Positions 26,498-35,712 of a stretch of DNA of 64,000 bases are shown here, piece after piece. The notes below the pieces were generated by a model. It ran no database searches, was not told the DNA's origin, and worked only from the letters and a program-made list of their open reading frames with translations. Numbering within the stretch: position 1 is the stretch's first letter; every line of letters begins with the position of its first letter. Origin of the DNA: Bacteroides stercorirosoris (GTDB taxonomy: Bacteria > Bacteroidota > Bacteroidia > Bacteroidales > Bacteroidaceae); NCBI RefSeq assembly GCF_900142015.1, contig NZ_FQZN01000008.1, positions 62,001 through 126,000 of the forward strand, read 5' to 3'. The translations under genes and the position numbers were made by a program.

Positions 26498-29281
26498 ATG
26501 AAATCCTCTATCTGTTCATCCCGCACCATCAGGAAATTCTTCCTGGTGGGCGCGGTTCTCCTCTCAACATGTACGCTGCAAAGCAGCATCGTATTTACCA
26601 CCTGCGTTCTACAAAAAACGAATCCCGCGCAAACACGTTTCAGCATCAAACTGCAAAACGCCACGCTGGAAGAATTTGTGAAACAAGTGGAACAAAAAAC
26701 CGGGTATCGCTTCATATACGGAGAAGAAGTACGCCTGAACGGACGTATCACACTGACCGTCCGCGACCTTACCCTCAACGAAATTCTCCGGAAGGCCTTC
26801 GAAAACCAACCGATAGGTTTCGAAATCTCCGGAAAGCATATTTTGCTAAACAAGCGGCCCATGCCGCAGAAAACCGTAAGCCGACGATTCACTATCAGCG
26901 GATACGTGACGGACGGGGCGTCCTCCGAGACGCTGATTGGTGCCAATGTCCTCGAAAGTCGTCAGCGGGTGGGCACTGCCACCAATCCTTTCGGTTTCTA
27001 TACCCTCACCTTGCCGGAGGGAGACACTGAATTAAGTTTTTCGTATTTAGGGTACGAAACCCGGCACAGTTCGTTCCCGCTGAACAAAGATACCGTGCTC
27101 AATATCCGCCTGAATGGAGACAATGAACTGGCGGAAGTGATAGTACTTTCGGATAAAAAAGAAGCCGGCATCCAGGCTACCGCCATGGGAGCGCACGAAA
27201 TTCCGATGACGCAGATACAACATACTCCGGCAGTGCTCGGAGAAGCCGACATTCTGAAAACAATTCAGCTGATGCCAGGCGTACAGGCAGGTATGGAAGG
27301 GTTCTCCGGACTATACGTCCGGGGTGGCGGACCAGACCAGAACCTTATATTGCTGGACGGTATTCCTGTATATAATGCAGACCATCTGCTGGGCGTATTC
27401 TCTGTTTTCACCCCCGAAGCAGTGAAAAACACCACACTCTACAAGAGCTCCTTTCCCGCCCGCTACGGAGGCCGCCTTTCCTCCATCATCGACGTGCGCA
27501 CCAACGACGGAGATATGAACCATTACCACGGTGCGCTCAGCATCGGCACACTCACCGACAAGCTGCATATTGAAGGTCCCATCTGGAAGGGGCACACTTC
27601 TTTCAGCCTCAGCGCGCGGGCTACCCATACCACCTTCTTCAAAAATCTCATAGTGGACGAAGACGATAATTATGCTGATAAATACAACTATTACTTCTAT
27701 GATATCAACGCCAAAGTGAACCACAAGTTCAGTGACCGCAGCCGTCTCTTCCTCGGTTTCTATAAGGGAAAGGACCACTACCACTTTGACTCCACTGACC
27801 ATAATAATTATCAGAACAATGATCAGTCATATTTCTATTATAAGGATGACAGTCATCTGAACTGGGGAAACACTATTGCCTATGGCCGCTGGAACTATGT
27901 GTTCAACAGTAAACTGTTCTGCAACACTACCATTTCATACAATAACTATCTGATGAAATTAGATCAGGACATGGAAAATACGAGCATTTACCAAGGCCAG
28001 ATATCAAACCGCTATAGCTATTTCTCCCAATTTCGCTCCGGCATCAGCGACTGGACTGCCCGTATGGACTTCGACTATACCCCTGCGCCGACACATCACA
28101 TCAAGTTCGGAGCGGAATACATCCACCATACTTTCCGTCCGGGCATTTCCACTTCCAAGATGCAAGAAATAGAAAACGGACAGCCACAGGAAGAAACTAT
28201 TTACGCAACCAGTAACAACCGCGCACTGCACGGACAAGAAGTATCGCTCTATGCCGAAGACAACTTTAACCTGAACAGCCGCCTCAGTCTGAATGCAGGA
28301 GTGCGGGCATCATTATTCGCTACACAAGGAAAGGAATACTACTCGGTGCAGCCCCGCCTCTCCACACGCTATAACTTCGGGCAAGGATTCTCTGCAAAGG
28401 CATCCTATACCTGCATGGCGCAATATGTACACCTGCTCTCATCCACTCCGTTCTCCATGCCTACAGACCTCTGGGTGCCGATTACCAAAAACATACGCCC
28501 CATGTATGCCAACCAATACTCTCTCGGAGGCTATTATACCGGACTGCCCGGCTGGGAGTTTTCCATAGAGGGCTACTACAAACAGATGCGCCACATACTC
28601 GAATATCAAGATGGTGTCTCTTTCTTCGGCACTTCCACCAATTGGGAGGAGAAAGTGGAAATGGGAGAAGGACGTTCTTTCGGACTGGAAGCAATGGTGC
28701 AAAAGACTTTTGGAAAGACCACAGGATGGCTGGCATATACCCTGGCAAAAACCGATCACCGTTTCAAAGACGGCGCCATCAGTCAGGGCAAGTGGTTTCC
28801 GTATAAGTACGACCGTCGCCACAGCATCAGTCTATGTCTGAACCATAAATTCAGTGAACGCATCGATGTAGGAGCTTCATGGATATTCAATACCGGCGGA
28901 TGCATCACAGTGCCCGAACGGGAAACCATTGTTATCCGCCCCGATGGCAATGTAGAATCCGCCCCTTATATCTCTCAACGCAACAACTACCGCCTGCCCG
29001 CCAGCCATCGCCTGAATCTGGGCATCAACTTCAACAAGAAAACCAAGCATGGTATGCGCACCTGGAATATCAGCGTCTACAATGCCTATAATGCGATGAA
29101 TCCCAATCTGGTTTACAGCAAATGGGAACAAGAATACAATAGTTATAATGACTTCTATAACAGCATCTATCAAGGGAACGGTAACCAATATACTCCTATC
29201 GAGAAAAAATCGAAAGCTGTTATCAAGAAATTAACCATATTACCCTGTATACCATCTGTTACTTATACCTATAAATTTTGA
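26498..29281 (+). CDS. TonB-dependent receptor with STN signalling domain (FecA-like)
   Basis: A 927-residue outer-membrane receptor. After the signal (FFLVGAVLLSTCTLQSS) it has an STN secretin/TonB N-terminal domain at about 48-100 (FSIKLQNATLEEFVKQVEQKTGYRFIYGEEV), the signature of transducers that contact FecR. A CarboxypepD_reg domain follows (FTISGYVTDGASSETLIGANV, about 128-210), then the plug (YVRGGGPDQNLILLDGIPVYNADHLLGVF, about 265-300) and a 22-strand-type barrel ending in YTYKF. It has no SusD partner; its partner appears to be the DUF4249 lipoprotein that overlaps or abuts its end. Ligand unknown; iron chelates, peptides or glycans are all possible. Confidence 0.93.
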   Translation: MKSSICSSRTIRKFFLVGAVLLSTCTLQSSIVFTTCVLQKTNPAQTRFSIKLQNATLEEFVKQVEQKTGYRFIYGEEVRLNGRITLTVRDLTLNEILRKAFENQPIGFEISGKHILLNKRPMPQKTVSRRFTISGYVTDGASSETLIGANVLESRQRVGTATNPFGFYTLTLPEGDTELSFSYLGYETRHSSFPLNKDTVLNIRLNGDNELAEVIVLSDKKEAGIQATAMGAHEIPMTQIQHTPAVLGEADILKTIQLMPGVQAGMEGFSGLYVRGGGPDQNLILLDGIPVYNADHLLGVFSVFTPEAVKNTTLYKSSFPARYGGRLSSIIDVRTNDGDMNHYHGALSIGTLTDKLHIEGPIWKGHTSFSLSARATHTTFFKNLIVDEDDNYADKYNYYFYDINAKVNHKFSDRSRLFLGFYKGKDHYHFDSTDHNNYQNNDQSYFYYKDDSHLNWGNTIAYGRWNYVFNSKLFCNTTISYNNYLMKLDQDMENTSIYQGQISNRYSYFSQFRSGISDWTARMDFDYTPAPTHHIKFGAEYIHHTFRPGISTSKMQEIENGQPQEETIYATSNNRALHGQEVSLYAEDNFNLNSRLSLNAGVRASLFATQGKEYYSVQPRLSTRYNFGQGFSAKASYTCMAQYVHLLSSTPFSMPTDLWVPITKNIRPMYANQYSLGGYYTGLPGWEFSIEGYYKQMRHILEYQDGVSFFGTSTNWEEKVEMGEGRSFGLEAMVQKTFGKTTGWLAYTLAKTDHRFKDGAISQGKWFPYKYDRRHSISLCLNHKFSERIDVGASWIFNTGGCITVPERETIVIRPDGNVESAPYISQRNNYRLPASHRLNLGINFNKKTKHGMRTWNISVYNAYNAMNPNLVYSKWEQEYNSYNDFYNSIYQGNGNQYTPIEKKSKAVIKKLTILPCIPSVTYTYKF

Positions 29282-29286
29282 AAATC

Positions 29287-30432
29287 ATGCCGGATATGAA
29301 AACAAGAATCAAATTACACCTTATTATATATATAGCCGTCGCCGGACTCTTTGCTGCTTGTGAGAACGAGATACCTTATAATCCCGGACAGCAAGAGCCG
29401 CTGCTCATCATGAATACCCTGCTCAATACCGGACAGACAGAGAATCTCGTCTATCTGCACCTCAGCGAAGGGAACAGTATCGGCTACATCAACGAAGCAA
29501 CGCTCTCACTTTACGTGAACGGCAAACAAACAGAGTCTCCCCAAGCCATATCTCCCGAAGAATATTACAAGTATATGCAGAATCAGCTTGATAAGGAACA
29601 GTACGAGGCATTGCTGAAAAGCATGCGCTTCAAAATATTCCGCCTCACTACCGCTTTGAAACCCGGAGACAATATCCGTCTTGAAGCCACGGCAGAAGGC
29701 GGAAAATATCATGTTAGTTCCCAAGTAACCGCCCCCCAGCCTATACAAAGCCTGCAAGTAGACACCTGCACCGCCCTCATACGCCAATGGGGCAGCATGA
29801 GGGCTCACCGTCAATACCACATTACCATGCAGGATATCCCGAACGAAAAAAATTACTACCGGCTGGAAATAGTGAATAACAAGGATTTTCGCTGCGTCAT
29901 CTATACTGATAACAAAGATGAGAATGGAAACTATATAAAGGACGAAAACGGAGATTACGTTTACACCCTAACAAAAGACACAGTCGTCAACTATAAATAT
30001 ACCGAGCTTATCAACCGTGAAGACGTGATACTGACCGACGGACATATCACCAACTCAGATGATGACGAAAATGCCATGTTCCCTAACATTGAAAACAAAT
30101 ATAATATCTTCACCGACAACCGTTTCACCAATTCATCCGCTACACTGAAGGTTTATACCCCGCTTTATGACGACAACTATGAAATTCTCCAATCACTAAA
30201 TTACACCCGCTGCTGCCTGAAACAGACCATCACTGTGCGCCTGCTAAGCCTGCCGGAAACATACTATCGCTACCTGAAAGCCTTGAACTGCATGGATGAT
30301 GATGATTACGACGAAGCCATAATGGAACCCATCAGCCTGCCCAGCAATGTAGAAGGCGGATTGGGGTTTGTGGGCGTTTCATCGGAAATTCAATACACCA
30401 TAGATATGCCGGATAAAAAATGGGGATGGTGA
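29287..30432 (+). CDS. DUF4249-family lipoprotein
   Basis: A lipoprotein of about 381 residues with signal LIIYIAVAGLFAACENE. The mature N-terminus (PYNPGQQEPLLIMNTLLNTGQ ... VYLHLSEGNSIG) followed by LSLYVNGKQ is the DUF4249 pattern, an Ig-like beta-rich family found next to STN-type receptors in Bacteroidetes. The frame is open from a TTG at 29278, but ATG codons at 29287 and 29296 are better starts; 29287 is given. It follows the receptor by 5 bp and probably forms a surface-exposed partner. A run of Asp residues (MDDDDYDE, about 335) is notable and may be a metal-binding or linker stretch. Confidence 0.88.
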   Translation: MPDMKTRIKLHLIIYIAVAGLFAACENEIPYNPGQQEPLLIMNTLLNTGQTENLVYLHLSEGNSIGYINEATLSLYVNGKQTESPQAISPEEYYKYMQNQLDKEQYEALLKSMRFKIFRLTTALKPGDNIRLEATAEGGKYHVSSQVTAPQPIQSLQVDTCTALIRQWGSMRAHRQYHITMQDIPNEKNYYRLEIVNNKDFRCVIYTDNKDENGNYIKDENGDYVYTLTKDTVVNYKYTELINREDVILTDGHITNSDDDENAMFPNIENKYNIFTDNRFTNSSATLKVYTPLYDDNYEILQSLNYTRCCLKQTITVRLLSLPETYYRYLKALNCMDDDDYDEAIMEPISLPSNVEGGLGFVGVSSEIQYTIDMPDKKWGW

Positions 30433-30458
30433 TGAAACACGAATATCTACTTTCATTA

Positions 30459-30481
30459 TGATTACCCATATCCGGTAATCA
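30459..30481. terminator. Hairpin after the DUF4249 gene
   Basis: TGATTACC and GGTAATCA form a perfect 8-bp stem with a 7-nt loop 27 bp after the stop codon. It lacks a strong T-run, so termination is only a guess. Confidence 0.4.
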
Positions 30482-30611
30482 CATTACATTTGTACTACAT
30501 ATAAAGCCTTAAAACGAGCAAAATAACATCTAATAATTGATTTATATCAAGAAATAGCATTCTATACTCCACTTTTCTTTTCCTATACTTTTATGTTATA
30601 AAACATATTTC

Positions 30612-30619
30612 TATATTTG
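30612..30619 (+). promoter_or_regulatory. -7 promoter element for small secreted protein gene
   Basis: TATATTTG matches TAnnTTTG, giving a 5' leader of about 95 nt before the ATG at 30724. The leader holds no recognisable riboswitch. Confidence 0.5.
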
Positions 30620-30723
30620 CACAGGTAAAAAGAAAAAGCTAAGCGCTTAGAGCTATTTTCAATAGGTATTAGATTTTTAGGATTAGAATTGTTTTTAGGT
30701 ATAACAAATTAAAAGTAGGTATT

Positions 30724-31077
30724 ATGAAACGTTTAGGATTAACATTAGTGGCAGCCGTATGTCTGACCGCTACGACATTTGCAGCAGGAAATCAGCCTAC
30801 AACTGCAAAATGGGATGGTAACATCAACGTAAGCAAGTTGAGTAAATATTTGAATTTATCCGCTGACCAGCACGAAGAAGTTGCGAACATCTGCGAATAC
30901 TTCTCTGCACAAATGGGACGCGCCACAACTTCAAAGAAGGATCAGCCAAAGAAACTTCGCAATGCAGTCTACGGAAACTTGAAGTTGATGAAAAAAGCAC
31001 TGACTGACAAACAATACGCTGACTATGCAAAAGTATTGAACGTCACATTGCAAAACAAAGGTATCGAAGTGAAATAA
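30724..31077 (+). CDS. Small secreted helical protein of unknown function
   Basis: A 117-residue protein with a clean Sec signal cleaved after TTFAA (about residue 21). The mature 95 residues are basic and helical, with LSKYLNLSADQHEEVANICEYF and LKLMKKALTDKQYADYAKVLN. The LSADQ and LTDKQ spacing faintly recalls Spy/CpxP-like periplasmic chaperones, but I cannot assign it. It has its own promoter, a long leader and a strong terminator, so it is an independent and possibly highly expressed gene. It is not obviously linked to the receptor operon upstream. Confidence 0.8.
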   Translation: MKRLGLTLVAAVCLTATTFAAGNQPTTAKWDGNINVSKLSKYLNLSADQHEEVANICEYFSAQMGRATTSKKDQPKKLRNAVYGNLKLMKKALTDKQYADYAKVLNVTLQNKGIEVK

Positions 31078-31117
31078 TCCCACTCCGATAATTAGGAAAA
31101 TCTTTTGATAAATAAAA

Positions 31118-31161
31118 AAAGAGAGGGTGCTGAACATCACGTTTTGCACCCTCTTTCTTTT
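31118..31161. terminator. Rho-independent terminator
   Basis: AGAGGGTGC (31122-31130) pairs with GCACCCTCT (31146-31154), followed by TTCTTTT on the plus strand and preceded by an A-run that serves the minus strand. It ends the 117-residue gene and can also stop the response regulator transcript. Confidence 0.85.
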
Positions 31162-31207
31162 ATCAACACCATTCAAGTGTCGACTCCCTAACCAATATAC
31201 AATTTAT

Positions 31208-31960
31208 TTACAAACAATATCTGTCTTGCAGTTCCTTCTTAAACTTTTTGGAAACCAGCAACTCCGACACATTCTCAAAAGGTGGATACAACACGCACTT
31301 ACTGTCTTTGATAATCATCAGATAATCAATATTAATAATGAATGACTGATGAATCTGCACAAAGCAAGGCGCGTACTTTACGATCTGCTCGGCAGTGGTA
31401 CTCTTCTTCAAAGGCAGCGGTGCCTGTCCGCTTAATACCACTTCCCACTGTTTCCTTTCAGAGCAATATCTGAAATATCCTATTTCAGCAGGGCGCAACG
31501 CCCTCATATCATTTGTCGGGGTAAACACCATAAACGTCTGGCTGGTATTTACCAATGCCGAAGGGAAAGATACCGCTTTCCGTTCCAATTCGATTCTTTT
31601 CATAAACCGAGAAATAATAAGTTCCAGCTCCTCCTCCTCAAAAGGCTTCAACAAATAATCAAAAGCAGATTGACGAATAGCAGATACCATGTATTTATCA
31701 TATGCCGTATAAAAAACGACTTTCATATCCCACGTCAAAGACTCACGGATACTATCCAATAAGTCCATCCCCCTCATGTCAGGCAATTCTACATCCAAAA
31801 ACAACAAATCGGGATGCACCTTGGCAATCAGCTTCTTTCCGGATGCGCCATTGCGCGCAGTACCTTCTACGTGGAAATCCTCAAATTTCTGTAATCCGAA
31901 TGCCAGATTATCTAAGGACAACTCATCGTCATCTACTATTGCAACCTTATACCTGTCCAT
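31208..31960 (-). CDS. LytTR-family response regulator
   Basis: A 250-residue regulator: an N-terminal receiver (about 1-120) with the acidic pair in VAIVDDDE, the phospho-acceptor Asp in LLFLDVELPDMRG (about residue 55), Thr in FYTAYD and Lys in LLKPFEEEE. A LytTR DNA-binding domain follows (about 140-248: RPAEIGYFRYCSERKQWEVVL, FVQIHQSFIINIDYL). It lies 122 bp downstream of a LytS-type TPR kinase on the same strand and is its cognate regulator. Such pairs in Bacteroides are not PUL-specific; the target genes cannot be read here, although the divergent outer-membrane protein at 34336 is a candidate. Confidence 0.93.
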   Translation of the reverse strand: MDRYKVAIVDDDELSLDNLAFGLQKFEDFHVEGTARNGASGKKLIAKVHPDLLFLDVELPDMRGMDLLDSIRESLTWDMKVVFYTAYDKYMVSAIRQSAFDYLLKPFEEEELELIISRFMKRIELERKAVSFPSALVNTSQTFMVFTPTNDMRALRPAEIGYFRYCSERKQWEVVLSGQAPLPLKKSTTAEQIVKYAPCFVQIHQSFIINIDYLMIIKDSKCVLYPPFENVSELLVSKKFKKELQDRYCL

Positions 31961-32082
31961 ACACTATCTTGTTTCTGCGAAATTAATCAACTGAGAATAA
32001 ATTCAAAAATAACAAAACGTTCTATTCAGGATATTCCGCCAAAATCGAGGATATTCGGTGGAAATTAGGGATTATCCCAAAA

Positions 32083-34113
32083 TCATAAAACAGAATAATC
32101 ATAATTCGACGGTAAATGGAAACTTACTTCACATCCGGTCTCGCCATTCGGCAAAGTTACGTTGCGTACAGCAGTTTCAATCATATCCTTGTTTTTGGCA
32201 TTCAATATCTGAATAGTTTGCATAATCACCTTCATGCCGGTACCTGTCCCCCTGTTCCCACTATTCAGTTTGAAACCACCGCCATTATCGGTAATCTTGA
32301 CGCAAACATAAGTACCGGAACGATAAATATCAATCCACAGGCAGCGTTCGCCTTCTTTATTCAGAAGGGCATGCTTGACAGCATTTTCCACCGGAATCTG
32401 TATCAGCATGGAAGGTAATATCAACTGGCTGGTATCCACATCTTCGCCAACCTTAACGACCAATTTGAACAGAGGACCTAAAGAACGACGCTGCAATTCG
32501 ATATATGTCTGCACAAACTCCAATTCCTCTGCCAGTGTGATACACATCTGCTCCGCCAGTTCCAGATTGCGCCTCATTAACTTCACCAACGCAGATAGCT
32601 CCTTCTTCTTTTCCCCTTCCCGACTACCCATTTCCTGATTAAGCACATTGAAAATGAAATGCGGGGATATCCGGTTGCGTATATTCTCCAGACGCAGGGA
32701 AGAAATAGTCCGCTGACTCTGGGCAAGCAGAAGGGCACGCCGTTTCTTACCATACAGATAAATGAAGCAGGTAATTATCAACACCAACACACAAACTCCA
32801 ATCCAGAAGAAAAGTCCTTCATTCAGCTTCAGCATCTCAATCTTCTGTTGTTCAATCAATATGTTCTTTGCCAACAATGTGGAATCCTGTTGATATCTTA
32901 ATGAAATATCGGCAGTACGCATCTTCACACGCTCATTCCGGATGGAATCGTCCAACCGCCTGTTTTCTTTCTGATAAAAGAAAGCATTCTTGTAGTCCGC
33001 CGTCCGTTCATAAAATTCCTGCAGATATTTATTGCGGATATGCAGCATATCCGGTTCCACATTTTCCGAATTGGTAATCGTACTCAACAGATGCCTGACC
33101 TTAGCTATATCATTCCTTTCCAAAGCCAATCCTATACGCTGCGTATCAATATAATAAAGTGCTCCCGCCGCTCCCATCTTCTGAAAGAAAGGCTGGCACT
33201 TACTTATATATTTCGCCGCTGAATCAGGTTCATTCATTTGCAGATATACATCTCCCAGATTGACCATACAAAGATTTCTCTCAAAAACCATGTCAGAATG
33301 AAAAACAGCCAACGAAAGACCTTTCTTAAAATATTCCAAAGCCTCCGTATAATCTTCCCGGTAATAATATGAATTGCCACGATTATTCAAGTAGATATAC
33401 TGTTCATAAGGCAACATCTTATCATAGAACGTTTCCGCCAGATTATAATAGTAATCACATTGGTCAAAATCATGCAAGGCCATATAAACCTGTGCAAGAC
33501 CATAATAAACCGGAGGACGTTTTTCTTCAGACAATCCCAGTGAGTCGCTTGTCTGCAATGCTTTACGATACCAGTAAGCACTGACGTCATACTTTCCCTG
33601 ACGGCTGCACGCATCAGCCAGATTGATAAGAATATCCGACACCAGCTCTTTCTTTACTCCTTGCAGGCGTTGTTCATAAGAATCTGTAAAACAAATAATG
33701 GCAGAGTCCATATTTCCTACACGGACATAAATATTACCTTTAACATTCAGGTATTCCGAACGCAAATCTGCAATATAAGGAGATGGCTGCTGACGGTCAC
33801 AAAAGTCCTCAATCTTCTTCCTTAAATGACGGGCAGAGTCCACATCCGAAGAAAACATATATGTTTTCAGTACTATGGCAGCATAGTAGTACCATTCCAG
33901 GCTATCGGTCGACATTTGCATTTTTTGTAGCGTCAAACCACGTACTTTCTGCGGATAGGCAGTCAGAGAGTCTGTGACCGAACTATAAAAAGAGTCATAA
34001 TCTTCCACCCATGAGCTCTTTCTTTCCGGCTGTTTACACGAAACGGCCAAGATCAGTAAAAAAAAGATAGAGAAAATGATTCTCCATATAATCTTGTCAC
34101 ATATTGTGTCCAT
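32083..34113 (-). CDS. TPR-containing sensor histidine kinase, LytS/His_kinase family
   Basis: A 676-residue sensor. The N-terminus is a signal with a possible lipobox (FFLLILAVSCKQ), so the TPR region (about 60-400, with repeats such as SDILINLADACSRQGKYDVSA and YLNNRGNSYYYREDYTEALEYF) is extracytoplasmic. A transmembrane helix lies at about 435-455 (FFWIGVCVLVLIITCFIYLYG). The cytoplasmic part is a His_kinase domain (PF06580-like) with phospho-acceptor His in RISPHFIFNVLNQ (about 490) and a HATPase with ENAVKHALL and TDNGGGF. It precedes the LytTR regulator in the same direction. The substitution NPHF to SPHF is common in Bacteroidetes members. Confidence 0.92.
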   Translation of the reverse strand: MDTICDKIIWRIIFSIFFLLILAVSCKQPERKSSWVEDYDSFYSSVTDSLTAYPQKVRGLTLQKMQMSTDSLEWYYYAAIVLKTYMFSSDVDSARHLRKKIEDFCDRQQPSPYIADLRSEYLNVKGNIYVRVGNMDSAIICFTDSYEQRLQGVKKELVSDILINLADACSRQGKYDVSAYWYRKALQTSDSLGLSEEKRPPVYYGLAQVYMALHDFDQCDYYYNLAETFYDKMLPYEQYIYLNNRGNSYYYREDYTEALEYFKKGLSLAVFHSDMVFERNLCMVNLGDVYLQMNEPDSAAKYISKCQPFFQKMGAAGALYYIDTQRIGLALERNDIAKVRHLLSTITNSENVEPDMLHIRNKYLQEFYERTADYKNAFFYQKENRRLDDSIRNERVKMRTADISLRYQQDSTLLAKNILIEQQKIEMLKLNEGLFFWIGVCVLVLIITCFIYLYGKKRRALLLAQSQRTISSLRLENIRNRISPHFIFNVLNQEMGSREGEKKKELSALVKLMRRNLELAEQMCITLAEELEFVQTYIELQRRSLGPLFKLVVKVGEDVDTSQLILPSMLIQIPVENAVKHALLNKEGERCLWIDIYRSGTYVCVKITDNGGGFKLNSGNRGTGTGMKVIMQTIQILNAKNKDMIETAVRNVTLPNGETGCEVSFHLPSNYDYSVL

Positions 34114-34162
34114 CGCTTTTACTGTTTAAATAAAGAATTACGGCATTCCTCATGTATTACCA

Positions 34163-34170
34163 CAAATATA
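34163..34170 (-). promoter_or_regulatory. -7 promoter element for the kinase/regulator pair
   Basis: Minus strand reads TATATTTG (TAnnTTTG), 50 bp before the kinase start at 34113. Confidence 0.5.
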
Positions 34171-34251
34171 ATAGTTTTTCCCATTTAGTCCAATTTTAAG
34201 ACCGGATATCCACTGAAATATTTGTTTACCCTACTTTTATACATTCTATTA

Positions 34252-34283
34252 TTTGGGTATAAAAAATAGTTGTTTTAACTTTG
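34252..34283 (+). promoter_or_regulatory. Full -33/-7 Bacteroides promoter of the DUF5723 gene
   Basis: TTTG at 34252-34255 and TAACTTTG at 34276-34283 are separated by 20 bp, the best complete match to the Bacteroides housekeeping promoter in the window. This suggests strong constitutive expression of the gene at 34336. Confidence 0.65.
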
Positions 34284-34335
34284 CATAAACAATTCTAAGT
34301 AATCATTAACAGTAATCCACAAATAACGAGACACA

Positions 34336-35649
34336 ATGAAAAAGGTTTTATTTTTGGGAATTTTCATTTTCCTTCTTGTGCCTACAGCTTTGCAGGCACA
34401 ATATCTACGTTCTTCTTATTTCATGGAAGGCAGCAGTACCCGTATGCAGCTGAATCCGGCACTACAACCTAAACGTGGTTATGTCAATATACCCGGTATA
34501 GGTTCGGTAATCGCCGAAGTATCCACCAATTCCCTGGGCATTCATGACGTTATCGATGTCTTTGATTCCGACGGCGAATTTTACAACAATGATAAATTCT
34601 ACAACCGTCTGAAAGGAATGAATGAGATGAATATCAGTGCTAATACGGATGTCATATCTTTCGGTTTTTATAAAGGGAAAGGGTTCTGGTCATTCAATGT
34701 AGGAGCGCGGGCAGATGTAGATGCGACTATTCCTAAAGAGATGTTCAGATACCTGCGGACAACGGACGCGGAAGACTTCAGATGGAATGGAGAAAGCTTT
34801 GATATTCGCAACGAAAAATTACGCTTAAATGCTTATATAGAAGTCGGAGCCGGTTATTCACGTGCTATCAATGAGCGATTGACCATAGGTGGTAAAGCAA
34901 AATTATTGCTGGGTGCCGGAAATATAAATCTGAAAATTAACCAGTTGCATCTGAGTGGAAAAGAAGCCGAAATGGATTCTGAATTTCAGATAATTTCGGA
35001 TGCGTATCTGGAAGCTTCCGCCAAGGGACTGGAGCTTAAGGAAGAGAATGGTTATATCACCGACCTGGATTACAACAGCTTTGGCATCAGTGGTTACGGA
35101 GCCGGCATTGACTTGGGAGCAAGTTATCAACTTATGAAGAATCTTACTCTTTCTGCCGCAATTCTTGATTTAGGATTTATTTCCTGGGGTAAATCGAATT
35201 CTCAGGTAGCCGAGTCAAGCAAGAATACGACTATTGACAAAGACAACTATGATACATCATCCGATGTACTGGACTTTGAACTCTATGGTTTGCAGAAGAA
35301 GGAAAACAAATCCCGTACCACTTCTTTATCACCGACTATGGTTATAGGAGGAGAATATGGTTTGCTGAATAATAAACTGGGGTTAGGATTATTATCAACT
35401 ACCCGCTTCGGACAGCTAAAGACGTATTCTGAATTGACATTGTCTGCCAATTACCGCCCCAACACTTTGATAAATGCAACGCTAAGTTACTCCATGTTGC
35501 AAGGTGGCGAAACTTTCGGTATTGCTTTCAAGGTAGGTCCTTTGATGCTGGGCACCGACTATATGTATTTCGGAAACAATTCCAAACATGTAAATGCCTT
35601 TATCGGCCTTTCCATTCCTTTGGGAAAGAAAACTAAGACTAATATCTGA
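34336..35649 (+). CDS. DUF5723-family outer-membrane beta-barrel protein
   Basis: A 437-residue exported protein with signal FLLVPTALQAQ. The mature start YLRSSYFMEGSSTRMQLNPALQP, with GYVNIPGIG, is the typical beginning of DUF5723 proteins, which look like PorV/FadL-like barrels: alternating hydrophobic strands (GFYKGKGFWSFNVGARADV, LSAAILDLGFISWG) to the C-terminus. Function is unknown in this family. It is monocistronic, divergent from the kinase gene and preceded by a strong promoter. Confidence 0.85.
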   Translation: MKKVLFLGIFIFLLVPTALQAQYLRSSYFMEGSSTRMQLNPALQPKRGYVNIPGIGSVIAEVSTNSLGIHDVIDVFDSDGEFYNNDKFYNRLKGMNEMNISANTDVISFGFYKGKGFWSFNVGARADVDATIPKEMFRYLRTTDAEDFRWNGESFDIRNEKLRLNAYIEVGAGYSRAINERLTIGGKAKLLLGAGNINLKINQLHLSGKEAEMDSEFQIISDAYLEASAKGLELKEENGYITDLDYNSFGISGYGAGIDLGASYQLMKNLTLSAAILDLGFISWGKSNSQVAESSKNTTIDKDNYDTSSDVLDFELYGLQKKENKSRTTSLSPTMVIGGEYGLLNNKLGLGLLSTTRFGQLKTYSELTLSANYRPNTLINATLSYSMLQGGETFGIAFKVGPLMLGTDYMYFGNNSKHVNAFIGLSIPLGKKTKTNI

Positions 35650-35657
35650 TGGTATAG

Positions 35658-35712
35658 TTACGAGCTACAAGCTACGAGTTGCTGCGCTGTACTCGTAGCT
35701 TGTAGCTTGTAA
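35658..35712. terminator. Long inverted repeat between convergent genes
   Basis: A 22-bp arm (35658-35679, starting TTACGAGCTACAAGC) and its complement (35691-35712) pair with one mismatch around an 11-nt loop. It ends one base before the stop codon of the minus-strand Smr gene. Internally the arms repeat GAGCTACAAGCTACGAG. It has no T-run, but its place between two converging genes suggests bidirectional termination or a dispersed repeat. Confidence 0.7.

Noticed and set aside
27311..27802. A 163-codon minus-strand frame within the FecA-like receptor gene
   Set aside because: It is a shadow of the conserved plug region on the other strand; no motif, start context or promoter.
30620..30723. 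Riboswitch in the 5' leader of the small secreted protein gene
   Set aside because: The leader is A+T-rich with no conserved fold or known motif that I can identify.
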